NCBI GenBank assembly: GCA_949128115.1
Contig: OX421964.1
Location: 35,208,177-35,272,176, forward strand
Length of the DNA stretch: 64,000 bases
Reading direction: 5' to 3'
DNA from: Anaspis maculata
Taxonomy: Eukaryota; Arthropoda; Insecta; Coleoptera; Scraptiidae
The notes under the pieces were generated by a model. The model saw nothing but the letters and a program-made list of their open reading frames with translations, was not told the origin of the DNA and searched no databases. The position numbers and the translations under genes are program-made. Below, piece after piece: positions 1 to 11,195 of the stretch (positions are counted from its first letter, which is position 1; the number at the start of each line of letters is the position of its first letter).

Positions 1-1639
1 GTCATTCCTGTCGAAACTTGGTAGACTGACACACTTTAGATTAGAGTCCTCCAAATCGCGATTAGATAATACCTTTCACAACTGATTTCCAAGGTAATGT
101 GGTTTTCACCAGCTCTGGAACTGCACACACGACTGTTCGCAGTCTTGCACCGCGATGACCCCAAAGAACAAACCCAACTATTTAATTAAACTAACTCGCA
201 CTCCCCGCGTCTGCAAACTCCCGCCTCATCCATAACCTCATTAATTACATCCCGGCACAATCTAGGCAGCCTTCTCTGTACCGCGGCGATAACATGAGAA
301 GTAATTCATTTTAGTTTATTGAGAGTCAGAGCCGTGGAAATTCCTCCAGGAAAGTTTTAAATGTGTACGTCGCAGTTGCCTTTTTGTTCGTTAACCCGGC
401 TATACACGAAACGCCGTTCCCCGGAGCAAACTTTGAAAAAAAAATTGAGTGTGTGGAATCTGGTGGAACTCGTGCTACAAGGAACCTCCATCGGAGTATA
501 CAGGAAGCGTGTGACAATGGTCGGTGATGCAATGTATTGTGGATGGTCTGCCGGAAGCGAGACACACTACCTTCCACTCCCTCTCCGGAGACGAGGGTCC
601 TTGAGGATTACCGACGCCGCCGCGACACTACTAGAGTTATTCAGGACTGTGTAGGTGCGCTCGCATACAAGGAGCAGCACCACAAAGATAGGTTAACACT
701 GTGCGTTTGAGTTTGGCTTTTGGAAAAGCCAATAGAAAATCAAACTCGGAACTTGTAACCGGTTCAGTCCTCTGAGGTCTTGCACATTTTCGTCGCTGCG
801 CAAGCATCAAGGACTCTTCAGAATTATCTCGTTGGATCTTGTGTGGTGGCATCGACGTGGAATCCGCTCGTTTTATTATTTGTACCGGGTTCCAGAAAGT
901 CACCGTCGCTGCAGCAAGCAGAAGCACCGTACTTCACATTCGTATCTCTTGGACTGGAAACTGTATGCACTAATTAGTTTAGGAGGAGGTATGCGTCTTC
1001 TCCAAGAACGTTCTGTGGATAGCGGTTGGCAGTTATTAATACATCTCACTCGAGAGTGAATGCCGCAGATGTGTTAATCAGTCAGTGGAGGAGCACCAAG
1101 TGGAATTTGCGCCAATTTTAAACAATTATACAAGTTGCATAAAGTAATCACAGACGTGCGCTAACGAAAATTTATTAGTCACAGTGGTGGCTGCGACGGT
1201 GCAGATGCTTGGTCGATTTATTGCGATCGTAATTAATCTGGACGCCACCGTTGTTGGTTGTTTAATACCGAATAACGTCGGGTATTGTAGTCGGGGCGTT
1301 ATGGTATCACCAAAGTACACATATCGGAGTAATGTTTAGCAGACTGTTTACCGCCCTGCAGGCTGCTGCCGTCAGACTGTGTCGCAGCTAATGCAACACT
1401 GAATTCGAACTGTGTTGCGGAGTTCTTGGGAGAGCACATTCGACTTGATATGACGTCTCTATAAGATTATACGAGTATATCATTCATGGGTGGTCTTTAA
1501 TGGATGTGAAGAACATCATAGATATCCTCTAGATCATTGGTGCGTACTGCATCATAAGATAGATAAACACTAACCACTTACTGAAAGTGAAAGCGTATTC
1601 CAGTGATGATGGCTTTACGTACGGGCGTGAGGCTCAATA
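1..1639. other. No gene or repeat recognised
   Basis: Mixed-composition DNA with only short open frames. The longest on the + strand (361-654, 97 codons) has no recognisable domain, no convincing start context and no splice signals that would tie it to another exon. It could include untranslated exon sequence, but nothing shows it. Confidence 0.4.
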
Positions 1640-1786
1640 GGGAGTTTGCGATTTCACGCAACGTACGACGCAACGCAACGTAAAACGTGAAAATTGCCCT
1701 GTAACTAAGGAATTCCAAATAAAAAACTCGTCTATTTTCACGTTGAAAGTTACGTTACGTCGTACGGACTGTCCAAGGAAACTCCC
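1640..1786. repeat. Small MITE-like palindrome
   Basis: A ~147-bp inverted repeat. The left end GGGAGTTT is matched by AAACTCCC at the right end, and inside them an acgtacgacg..acgtgaaaat arm pairs with attttcacgt..cgtcgtacgg. There is no coding capacity. Size and symmetry suit a miniature inverted-repeat transposable element, but I could not identify a target-site duplication or a family. Confidence 0.6.
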
Positions 1787-3250
1787 CAGTAGCGAGTTTT
1801 CTTTCGGATATATCCGCACAGTGTATGAAGTTTTCCTAAAATTAGTGATGTCGCGAGACGAGACAAGACGTCAGGGGTAGTCTTGTCTCCGTTTTGAATA
1901 AAAAGACGAGATAGTGCTACGGTCTCGCCTCGAGGCCTTGCAAAGTCCTCCTCGAGCTCGAGAATATATAATTTCGAGAAACAGAATGCCAAACAGCAAA
2001 ATGTCGAAAGTTCAATTGGGCGACGACCAAAACGTCTAAATTGCAGAAGATCGCAATCTCGATCGCAATACAAAATGCCGAAAACAGAATATAGACGATA
2101 GATTGAAAAACAATTTTTCCTACGACCACTTATGGAAGTGACGTTTTCTACATGCTCTTGACACTTCGAAAGTACATAATATCACACAAGTGTGATATTT
2201 CTGAAAATCGCACGCTACTTGATTATCCAGAAGTCTATGAAATTTATTACCTGCCAAATTGACATTTTCCAGCTTTTCCGCCACAATATTGATCCACTGG
2301 CACATATGTTTCCTGAAGCGTACATTATTTTGCATACATTCAATCGTGAATAACACCTTTTGCAATCATTTTATCGCCCCAAACATTCACGGAACACGGA
2401 ATTTCGAATCGTCCTCAAAGAGACAAAACTGTTCAATCTTTCACGTTTCTCGTTTGTTCGAATTCCCATTATATCAAAACAGAACTCGATAAATGGAACT
2501 GTTCCTACAAATCGATTACCCACTTCATCTATAATTATGCAATTAATATTTATCATTTTTCAGTTGCGGTTCAAGTATCAAAACTTGAAATCTGGTCAAG
2601 AAATCTTATCGTTCAGTCGTTCACCCCTGTTTGGATTGTTGCATTAGCTAAAAACTTCAATAGCTAGGATAGCTTTGAATGTGACGCATGGACGTCACGT
2701 CACAAAATGTCACGTGTTGTTTTATAAAAACGGCTTGATTTTGAAATATTCTTTCAAGTTCAAAAGCCGCCTAAAACAGATAGTGCTACTAATTTTGAAA
2801 TTATGAAAACTTGAAATTGACAATTTTTGACACCCACTTTGTATTAGAATAACTTGAAAAAATTAGTACCTGCTTCAACAATTTGTAAAAATTTGGATTT
2901 CTATTTTTTCTTCAGTTTCAATATAAGTATAATTTTGGGGCTTAGGGAAAATGTGTTGTTTCGTAGTCATAATTGGGTGAAATTACTGATTTTTTTCTCA
3001 TATAGTATTAGATAATTTTTCAGAAAATGATGTTGACTTTTTTTAAGATTGAAATTTTTGGGGTCGTAGGAAAAATAGTGTACACAACTCGTTGGAAAGT
3101 GTATTTCTTGTACTCGTGGGGTTTCCGCACTCGCCGTAAGCGGCTCGTGCTAAACGTCCCACTCGTCCAGCAGTCCAGCAGGATTCCGAGCAACCCATGG
3201 AGATTCGAAGGTTACTAAAACACGGAAAGATGTTAGGGACTTCTTAGGAC
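1787..3250. other. No gene; short simple-sequence patches
   Basis: AT-rich DNA. Around 1845-1965 there are purine/pyrimidine words related to tcttgtct and gagacgag, similar in texture to 55570-55690. No domain-bearing reading frame is visible. Confidence 0.4.
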
Positions 3251-3394
3251 AGTAAACTAGGGGGCCAAGCAAGGCTCCGACCAGCTCAAGAAGACAGAGG
3301 GATCTTATTAGACTGGAGTATTGTGATGGTACGCCCCCTCCCCCTCGCCTGACATTTCATTTGTTTGACCTGTGATCGTCTAAACCTTTCGCTG

Positions 3395-4060
3395 TGTCTA
3401 CTTTTGTTCAGGAATGAAATGAGCCAAAGGGTAAGAAGAAGTTCAATGCGACACGCTCATCATATGCAAAATTCTTCTCTTATAGTTCTTTTCTCAAAAC
3501 CTCTTGAAATGATTGTGACTGACAGAATGTACAAAATAACACAAAATAAACAAAATGAAAAACAACAAGACCTAGAGCAAATGTATGAGGTAAATTATTA
3601 TGAAATGTAAAAAGTCACGAGTAAATGTTTAGAATTGGAATAAATATCTCAAAAATGAAGCTCCAAATACAAGCTCCGAAACGCGTCGAGCGAAATAAAT
3701 ATTATACAAGTGAAGAGACAATATTTTTACTCTTTACATTTTCCAAAACTTCACTACGAGACATGGAGAACTTCATCAGAAGATATAAGAAAAACAATAA
3801 AATCAATACAATAATAAAACAATCGAAAACAACACAACAAAAAAATGGTCAAATTTCAGTCAAAAAGTAGGGAGAATGATTCGGAAAATAGGCAGTCAGG
3901 GGAAGAGTACGTCAAAGAAACCCCGAAAATTGCCCAAAGATCCTCAAATATGTTAAAGTGATTAACTCTCACTGATCTTTTCGGTGGTATGTAATGGCAA
4001 GCAAAAGCAAGCAAAATTAGTTAATTCACAACACTCAAAATACAAAACCGAAGACGTATT
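3395..4060 (+). repeat. Dispersed AT-rich repeat family X, copy 1
   Basis: This stretch aligns by eye with 22600-23440 and 46190-47000. All three share, in order, a gttcttttctcaaaac-type segment, an aacacaacaaaa-rich stretch, a gtcagtcaaag..gattcggaaa.agg segment, a gaaccacgtcaaagaaacc-type segment and a ctcactgat segment. Orientation is the same in all three. It has no coding frame of note. Its borders are uncertain, and degenerate satellite sequence lies on both sides (about 3255-3325 and 4320-4915). Confidence 0.6.
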
Positions 4061-4319
4061 AGTAGACAGGGCATACTAAACAAAACACTACAATACAACT
4101 ACAGAATAATACAAAATGGTGGTGTTGGGTATTTGCGTATTCCGTGTCCGAGGGTCCTGTAAGAGAACCTAACCCACAAAAGCTGACATGTGCCTCGTTA
4201 CGCGAGTCGCAAGCGGCTAAGTTGCAACCAATCAAACATATCCGCTCTGGCAGACCCGGTCCCTTCCCTGACAGGTAACATAAAAAAATCATCTCAGAAC
4301 AAACAAAGCAAAATCAATT

Positions 4320-4915
4320 ACAGTATCTTGAACTGAAAGACGAAAGACAGGACACAAGGGGCTCATATCAAGACTCCAAACGACACATTAAAAAACAAGG
4401 GGTTTGGTAGAACTTCGATCAACTCAAGAACACTGGAGAACGCTGGACAGACTTCTGAAAACCACAAAAAGATACGAGAGTTCAGCACGGCTCGAAAAAA
4501 CCCAAAGGGGCACAAGGGGACTAGCAGGACTGCGAGACACTCATGAAGATTGAAGCAGACCTTCTTGAGTGTCTCGCAACCACAAGAAAATATATCTCTA
4601 GAAGGCATGAAGTGACTTCGGAGGTAACTCAACTAAGTAAACGACACAGTCAGGCAAAAAAGGGGCGAGCAGGACCTCCAGCAACTCAAAGAGCCCACAA
4701 GGTGTCCTACACGAGTTCCAGTACAACACGAAAAGACAAAAGGGGGCTCATCGGACTCCAAACGGCATATGAAGACACAAAAGGGCTCAATACGATTGCG
4801 ACAAGCTCAGGAATATGAGGGGCTGATGAGAGCTCCGAAAACCAAATCACAGAAAAAGACACAAGAGGCCTAGCAGGGCTCCGAACAACTCAAGAAGATA
4901 CAATAAGCTGATCAA
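4320..4915 (-). repeat. Degenerate ~40-bp satellite, reverse copy
   Basis: Loose tandem units of the form ggggctcatcggactcc / aacaactcaagaagacacaag recur about every 40 bp. Read on the opposite strand they match the satellite that fills 17530-19843 (ggagcccta-tgagccccctt-tgtgtctt). A further unit lies at 3255-3325, so family X (3395-4060) may be inserted in, or belong to, this block. I see none of the 12-bp GGACAATTCGTC end motifs here, so this looks like an incomplete copy. Confidence 0.6.
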
Positions 4916-4996
4916 ATAATATATTCAATTTCGATTGACATGAAAGTGTGATATGATGAGCCAAGGTGGAGTCACAAGTCACAACTGAAAAATATC

Positions 4997-5138
4997 AGGT
5001 GCTTTCCTTTTACAACTTGAACCAAGTATTCTGATCTAAGTTGTAAGTGGTATCTCACTTTCGCGCATGTGATTTCTCGCTTTTTCTCTCTCTAACTTAG
5101 ATCAGATCAGTGAGTTTTGTGGTAAAAGGAAAGCACCT
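4997..5138. repeat. MITE-like palindrome with AGGTGCTTTCCTTTTAC ends
   Basis: The left end AGGTGCTTTCCTTTTAC is the exact reverse complement of the right end (5122-5138). A second inner pair, tgatctaagtt with aacttagatca, continues the symmetry. The 142-bp element has no coding potential and is typical of a short non-autonomous DNA element. Confidence 0.75.
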
Positions 5139-5681
5139 ATAAATGCCTGTTGTCCGCCTTTCCAGGCGTAAGTCTCATAAACTATTCATCGAAAAAGTTG
5201 CAAGGCTCTTAACTTCATTCCTGGAAGAGAAGTTTAACTGCAAAACTCCGTAATCAGGCAGCCGCACAGACCAGACACAATTTAGCACTTTCTTCGAAAA
5301 TGCGTCAAAAAGATAGATATTTAGGTAAACATATCAGTAGAATAATACAAAATCTTTCATGCACACACCTTGTTGAGAGAAAGCATCACTTACGGACAAA
5401 AATGTCAACGGACCATCCGTGCAACCGACTGAGTACCTGGGGCCCGTTTCATAAAACTACAAACGACAAATTACAAATATTCAACCTCGGAGACCCATTG
5501 TTGTAACAATGAGTTACCAAGACTACACACTTGTAAATTGTCTGAAATCTGGAAACTAATAGAACTGGTACCATCACTGTCGAAGATCTTCTTTCAAGAA
5601 CCAGACCAGCAAATGTCAAAACAAAAAAAAGACACAGAAGTCACATTGACGCGACACAAATTTTGAAATACTCTTTGCGAA
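5139..5681. promoter_or_regulatory. Upstream region of the Dpy-30-motif gene
   Basis: About 540 bp between the palindrome and the start codon at 5682. I see no clear TATA box. The start codon has a favourable context (G at -3, G at +4). Any promoter and 5' leader should lie here, but no element can be assigned. Confidence 0.3.
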
Positions 5682-6947
5682 ATGGCTGCCGACACTCATA
5701 GCATGGACGACACTCTCCTGAGTGGCAGTGTGATGAGCGCGACTCAACTGGAGCAACAAACCAAGTTCGATGGAACCATCAACGGAGGTTTCGATTTCTT
5801 GACCGACATCGCTCATCAGATGCAAGCCAGGATCGATTTGGTCGAAAGGATCGGTTTGCACTGCACCTGCATCGAATTCAAGACATACGAGGTGACCCAC
5901 GAGTTCGTGCAGCACATCAAGCACCTCCAGGCAAAAAGAGAAGCCTTGCTGAAACACGCGGATCGTGATGATGACGACGAGATAAGCCTTTCAGTCATTC
6001 CACAGTTGAATGCATTCGACAAGGAAATTCAAGTGATGGAATCTCAACACGAAGAAAAACTATTCGCTTTCAAAAAAGACAAACTCGAGCAACAGGAACG
6101 CTTGGAAGACTGCGTGCAGTTGTTGGATCAAGATTTTCTGAGATTGAATACGATTTATCGCAACTTGAAAAAGGAAATCGACGAAGACAAAGCCATTTAT
6201 CCCGACGAATTTACCAGCAAATACAGCCATAGAGTCGAGAAAATTGATACTTTCATAACGAATTTTGGAAAATTGCAATTGACTGGCTGGAAAACTCACA
6301 ACTCCGAAACCAATCTCGCGGAAATCTTGCAAGAGAACGGACTGATGGTCACGAAATCTGGCATGTTGTACACCAGATCTGGCAATCACTTGACTTTCTC
6401 CGAAGCACAGGATAAAGGATATTTGAAGAACCTGGACGTTCCGCTGCAACGAATTTTCGACATCTCTGGCGTGCCCGCGATTAAAAGTGTGCCGAGTCCG
6501 TCCAGCTCAAATTTGAGCATGAGCGTCAGCAAAGGGAGTTCTTCGTGCAGCGGAATGTCTTCCGAGGACGTGAAATATTTGAAAACGGTGGTCGGCAAAC
6601 CGTTGACGCTGGCGCTAGCCGAAATAACGGCGAAACAGCCCAAAGATCCGATCCATTATTTGGGGCATTACTTGTTCAAATACCGCTACAACCAAGAAAT
6701 TGAGCAAGTGCAGAAGGAAGAAGTCGAAGCGCTGGCGCACGAAAGAAAAGTGTTGAGCAAGCAGAGGTGGGACCAGTTTGTTTTGGAGGAAGCCAGGGCT
6801 GCTGTAGTCGACATGGTGCTAAGAGCCGAAATGGAAGCGTATCAAAATGAGTTGAAACGGATCGAGGAAGAAGCAGCCGCTTCAGAAGCCGAAGAAGTTG
6901 AAGAAGATGAACAGTACACGGACGAAGCTAGGGATAAATTTGTTTGA
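5682..6947 (+). CDS. Dpy-30-motif, coiled-coil protein (421 aa)
   Basis: An uninterrupted 421-codon frame starting at a well-placed ATG. Residues 1-60 are low in features. Residues about 75-175 are charged and heptad-like, probably coiled coil. Residues 296-337 form a Dpy-30 motif, recognisable from the YL..V..PL..AL.EI...(K/R)P.DPI.YL..YLFKY pattern. Residues 338-405 are again helical and strongly acidic near the end (EEVEEDEQ). Dpy-30 motifs are two-helix dimerisation modules that dock onto amphipathic helices. They occur in the COMPASS subunit DPY30 and in several axonemal or sperm-tail proteins. At 421 aa with flanking coiled coils this is far longer than DPY30 itself (~100 aa), so an axonemal or testis-type role is more likely, by inference only. 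The gene has no introns, which is unusual here and could mean a retrocopy that kept an open frame. An ATTAAA lies 15 nt after the stop. Confidence 0.8.
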   Translation: MAADTHSMDDTLLSGSVMSATQLEQQTKFDGTINGGFDFLTDIAHQMQARIDLVERIGLHCTCIEFKTYEVTHEFVQHIKHLQAKREALLKHADRDDDDEISLSVIPQLNAFDKEIQVMESQHEEKLFAFKKDKLEQQERLEDCVQLLDQDFLRLNTIYRNLKKEIDEDKAIYPDEFTSKYSHRVEKIDTFITNFGKLQLTGWKTHNSETNLAEILQENGLMVTKSGMLYTRSGNHLTFSEAQDKGYLKNLDVPLQRIFDISGVPAIKSVPSPSSSNLSMSVSKGSSSCSGMSSEDVKYLKTVVGKPLTLALAEITAKQPKDPIHYLGHYLFKYRYNQEIEQVQKEEVEALAHERKVLSKQRWDQFVLEEARAAVVDMVLRAEMEAYQNELKRIEEEAAASEAEEVEEDEQYTDEARDKFV

Positions 6948-6961
6948 AACTGTAAAATGAG

Positions 6962-6967
6962 ATTAAA
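6962..6967 (+). promoter_or_regulatory. Candidate poly(A) signal ATTAAA
   Basis: An ATTAAA hexamer 15 bases downstream of the stop codon of the Dpy-30-motif gene, the common variant of AATAAA. A very short 3' UTR would be implied, and the foldback element begins soon after (7031). Confidence 0.4.
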
Positions 6968-7261
6968 ATAATTGACTCTAGACACTGCATGCGGATAGAC
7001 TTGAGTGTCGGTTCACGCTTCGCGCGTTAAAGGCCAGTCAATAGGGAATTTGGAATGGCAAAACGTATACTCTGGCTGAATATTTGCATACACCTAGGGA
7101 ATCCCCCACAAAGCCCCGAACCTTGATTTTTGAATCCATCATAAATTTCTTGAGCTATATCTCGGTTCGTATTGGTTGGATTTCGATTTTCTTTTTTTTT
7201 TTTAAATGTTCGAAGAAATATTTCGAACAAGCTATGTTCAGAACTTTTCAATAACTTGTCA

Positions 7262-8847
7262 TAGCCCAGGCGCCAGGGAAAACAATAAGGAAATAATTGT
7301 TTCCTGGCTGGAAACTAGCTTAAAACAATGTGTGTAGCTTGGGTTTTGACATACTAGTTACCCCCCTTTCGGAAATGTCGGCGTCATGTCGCCATCATCA
7401 ACAAGAAGTGCACCAGCGTGATTTTTGCCAAATATCTTAATTTTGGGTCATCTGACAGCAAAAGATGTGAGGAGTCATTTTGAAGCCCATGAAATTCCCT
7501 ACAGTTTGGTTTTTCAATCAATTCTCTGCGACCTATGGTCTTTGAGATAGAGCTTCTGGAAGCGAGAGTCATTGTCGTGAAAGCTCCATGGCCACTTGAC
7601 TCAAAAAACTAAAATGTCGATGTGACAAAAAAAATTTCAAAATGAGATTACTCGAGAATTCTTCACGCTATAGTTGCGGTGATAGTCTTAAACTCTTCCG
7701 CTTGAACCGTAGATTACGAATACTGAAAAGTCAAAAACGTCACATTGTACATATACAGGGTATACTACGGAAATCAAATCAGAACAGAAAAATTTTACAT
7801 ATTTCTTCGATATAGCCTATGTGAAACTCTAAGCACTTATCACGAGTCCAATATCAATATGCATTGCTCTGTAAGCTTCACTTGATACACTTAAGAAGTG
7901 GTCAGCTCACAGCCTTTCCTGTGAAATGTTTTGAAGGCCCTCTGAAATCATCAAAATTCACAGTATAGTAGTAGTAACAGTATATTATATACCAAGGAAC
8001 CAAAGTGAATTTGTGATCCCTTGGCTGAAGTTTGTTGCTCGAGGGCCCTTTGGGCCCAAATCCCCGAATAAAAAATCCACTTTGGTCCCTTGGTATATAA
8101 TATACTGTTATATACATTCCTTGGTACTGAATTTTTAATATTTTGATGATTTCAGAGGGCCTTCAAAACATTTTACAGTAAAGCTGTGAGCTGACCACTT
8201 CTTTAGTGTATTAAGTGAAGCTTATTAAGCTAATCCATATTGATATTGGACTCGTGTTAGGTGCTTAGAGTGTCGCATATAGGCTAAATCGAAGAAATAT
8301 GTAAAATTTCTCTGATCTGATTTGATTCCCTCAGTACACCCTGTATATGTACAATGTGACGTTTTTGACTTTCCAATATTCGTAATCTACGGTTAAAGTG
8401 GAAGAGTTTAAGACCATCACCGCAACTATAGCATAAAGAATTCTCGAGTAATCTCATTTTGAATTTTTTTTTGTCACATCGACATTTTAGTCTTTTGAGT
8501 CAAGTGGCCATGCAGCTTTCACGACAATGACTCTCGCTTCCAGAAGCTCTATCTCAAAGACCATAGGTCGCAGAGAATTGATTGAAAAACCAAACTGTAG
8601 AGAATTTCATGGGCTTCAAAATGATTCCCTACATCTTTTGCTGTCAGGTGGCCTAAAATCAAGATATTCGGCAAAAACCACGCTGGTGCACTTCTTGTTG
8701 ATGATGGCGACATGACGCCGACATTTTCGAAAGGGGGGAAATTAGTATGTCAAAACCTAAGCCACACAAATCGTTTCAGGTTAGTTTCCAGCCAGGAAAC
8801 AATTATTTTCTTATTGAGCTGATTTTTGCTCCCTGGCGCCTGGGCTA
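7262..8847. mobile_element. Palindromic element nested in F1 (TCA target duplication)
   Basis: A 1586-bp near-perfect inverted repeat starting TAGCCCAGGCGCCAGGGA and ending with its complement. Its two arms carry the same 62-codon open frame (7384-7572 minus, 8527-8715 plus), which is simply the palindrome read twice. The centre near 8045 is a gggccctttgggccc-type hairpin flanked by accaaggaaccaaag and its complement. It is bordered by TCA on both sides (7259-7261 and 8848-8850). The F1 arm sequence ..aacttgtc / gagaaaaagtg.. is contiguous in the other F1 arm near 10940, showing that this is an insertion. Confidence 0.8.
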
Positions 8848-9240
8848 TCAAGAAAAAGTGCTAGAAGCCGAAAACCGTCGTTTTTTAGGTTGTTTTTTTA
8901 CAATTTTCTATCTGCTTTTCTATGATACAGTTATGGAAAAAATTCCCAACAAAAGTTGTAGCTCCTGTAAGTCCCTACAAGTTTCAACCGGAATGTGTTG
9001 CGAAAATTACCCACCCCAGAGGGCGCTAAAGTTAACCTTGTTTGGAAAATATTTCCAGGTGTAGGGGGCATCGATTTCAACTCCATCGTGTGGGGAGCTG
9101 AAGACCAAATTCTCATTTATGTTCGTACTTACTTTACTAATAATTGATGAATAACAAAACCTTTGTACAGAGTGACTTTTTTGAAAAGGACCACCCCCGA
9201 TATTTCGCTGCAAAAATTTTTACTTGGGAAAAAACCGAAC

Positions 9241-10540
9241 AGGTCGATTTTTATTTCGAGAGGGACATCTAAGACATGTGATGACAAATTTTTATCTTCA
9301 ACCTTTCGCCCCCACCCCATCCTATTTTAAAATTTCAAATAGCATCACCTACCTTGTGATACATCAAATTGAAGGTGATATGATTCCCTTTTTGTCAAAC
9401 ATATTTGAAATTCTCTCGAATCACCTCTCCAACCCCTTTTAAAATTCTCTCATTGTTAATGCACGAAAGTTTCTCCCTCATCATCACGTAACTCCCGATT
9501 CTTGAGTATCAGATTTTCCAGTGAAAACAGGTCGATTTTTATTTCGATAGGGCCATCTAAGACACGTGATAGCAAATTTTTATCTTCAACCCTTCGCCTC
9601 CACCTCACCCTATTTTAAAATTTCAAATGGCATTACCTACCTTGCGATACATCAAATTGAAGGTGATAAAATTCTTCTTCTGTCAAACATATTTCAAGTT
9701 TACTCGAATCACCCCTCCAACCCCTTTCAAAATTCTCTCATTGTTATTGCAGGAAAGTTTCTCCCTCATTATCCAACTCCCGATTCTTGAGTATCACATG
9801 TTCCAGTAAAAACATGTCGATTTTTATTTCGAAGAGGACACCTAGAACACGTATTGTCAAATTTTCCGCCCTTTGAACTTTTAAATAGCTTACCTATATA
9901 TGTGATACATCAAAATGAAGGTAATAAAATAGTCTTTCTGTCAAACAAGTCTGGAAAGTTTTTAATCACTCACTTTCAACCTTTCTCAAAATGGTCTTTG
10001 TTTATAAATTAAAGGAAAGTTTTTTCTCTTATAAACTTCCAATTTTTGAGAAATAGACTTTGTGTAGAGGAATAAGAGCTGGTTTGGAATATTTGAAATA
10101 ATTTTCCGCAGGATGGAAATTTCATTCTCTCTATCACAAAAATCACAAGATAGATAATGCCATTCGAAAGTAGGGTAGGGTGGGGGCGAAGAGGTTGAAG
10201 ATAAAAATTTGGCTATAGGTGTCTTAGATGTATCTCTCATAATAAAAATCGACCTGTTTTCACTGGAAAATCTGAAACTCAAGAATCGGGAGTAACGTGA
10301 TGAGGAAGAAACTTTCCTGCATCAACATTGAGAGATTTTTGAAAGGGGTTGGAGGGGTGATTCGAGACAATTTAAAATATGTTTGACAGAAAGGGAATTT
10401 TATCACCTTCAATTTGATGTGTCACAAGGTAGGTGATGTCGTTTGAAATTTTAAAATAGGGTGGGGTGGGGGCAAAAGGTTGAAGATAAAAATTTGTCAT
10501 CGCGTGTCTTAGATGTCCCTCTCGAAATAAAAATCGACCT
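9241..10540. repeat. ~290-bp units with GGTCGATTTTTAT core, tandem then inverted
   Basis: Units beginning AGGTCGATTTTTATTTCGA start at 9241, 9529 and, in a weaker form, 9814. The same core appears inverted ending at 10255 and 10540. Each carries, in order, a gacatctaagac segment, a caaatttttatcttcaacc segment, a ccccaccc tract, a gatacatcaaattgaaggtga segment and a tttctccctcat segment. The same unit recurs outside F1 at 14500-14705 and in the arms of the element at 56651-59167. Confidence 0.75.
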
Positions 10541-10892
10541 GTTCCGGTTTTTTCCCAGAAAAAATTTGTGCAGCGTAATATCGGGGGTGGGTCCTTTCCA
10601 AAAAAGTCACCCTGTACAAAGGTTTTGTTATTCATCAATCATTAGTAAAGTTAGTACGAACATAAATGAGAATTTGGCCTTCAGATCCCCACACGATGGA
10701 GTTGGAATCGATGACCCCTACACCTGTAAATATTTTCCAAACGAGGTTGACTGGGGGCGGGTAATTTTCGCGGCACAAAAACATTTTCGGTTGAAACTTG
10801 TAGGGACTTACAGGAGCTACAACTTTTGTTGGGAATTTTTTCCATAACTATCATAGAAAAGCAAATAGAAAATTGTAAAAAAAGCACCCCCC

Positions 10893-10907
10893 CCCCCCCC
10901 CCCCCAA
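10893..10907. repeat. Poly(C) run
   Basis: A homopolymer of roughly 15-17 cytosines in the right arm of F1. The matching left arm near 8880 lacks it, so it expanded after the arms diverged or is an assembly artefact. Confidence 0.5.
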
Positions 10908-11195
10908 ACGACGGTTTTTGGCTTCTGGCACTTTTTCTCGACAAGTTATTGAAAAGTCCTGAACATAACTTGTTCCAAATATTTCTCCGAACATTTCAAA
11001 AAAAATAAAATGAAAATCCAACCAATAGCAACCGAGGTGTAGAAAAAACACCATTATCTTGGAAAGCTCAAAGAAATTTTGGTGGATTTCCGCGGCTCGG
11101 GGCGCTATGGGGGATTCCCTAGGTGTATGCAAAAATTCAGCCAGAATATACGTTTTGTAAATATAGGATACTTTTTGAGCCAGGTTGACTGGCCT

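Larger units (their letters stand above)
7031..11195. mobile_element. Large foldback element F1, itself interrupted
   Basis: The ends are inverted: AGGCCAGTCAA at 7031 pairs with TTGACTGGCCT ending at 11195. The pairing continues through matching segments such as cgtatactctggctgaat..ttgcatacacctagggaat (left) and its complement near 11110-11160 (right). The symmetry resumes at 8850-9520 against 10260-10925 once the nested element at 7262-8847 is removed. The centre holds ~290-bp units arranged head to tail and then inverted. No intact reading frame is present. Flanking bases are ttaa on the left and atta on the right, so a target duplication is not clear. This is a non-autonomous foldback-type element of unknown superfamily. 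Confidence 0.75.

Noticed and set aside
361..654. 97-codon plus-strand frame near the window start
   Set aside because: No domain, weak start context, and basic low-information composition.
7384..8715. Two copies of a 62-codon frame suggesting a small gene pair
   Set aside because: They are the two arms of one palindrome, and the frame has no start context, domain or codon bias that stands out.
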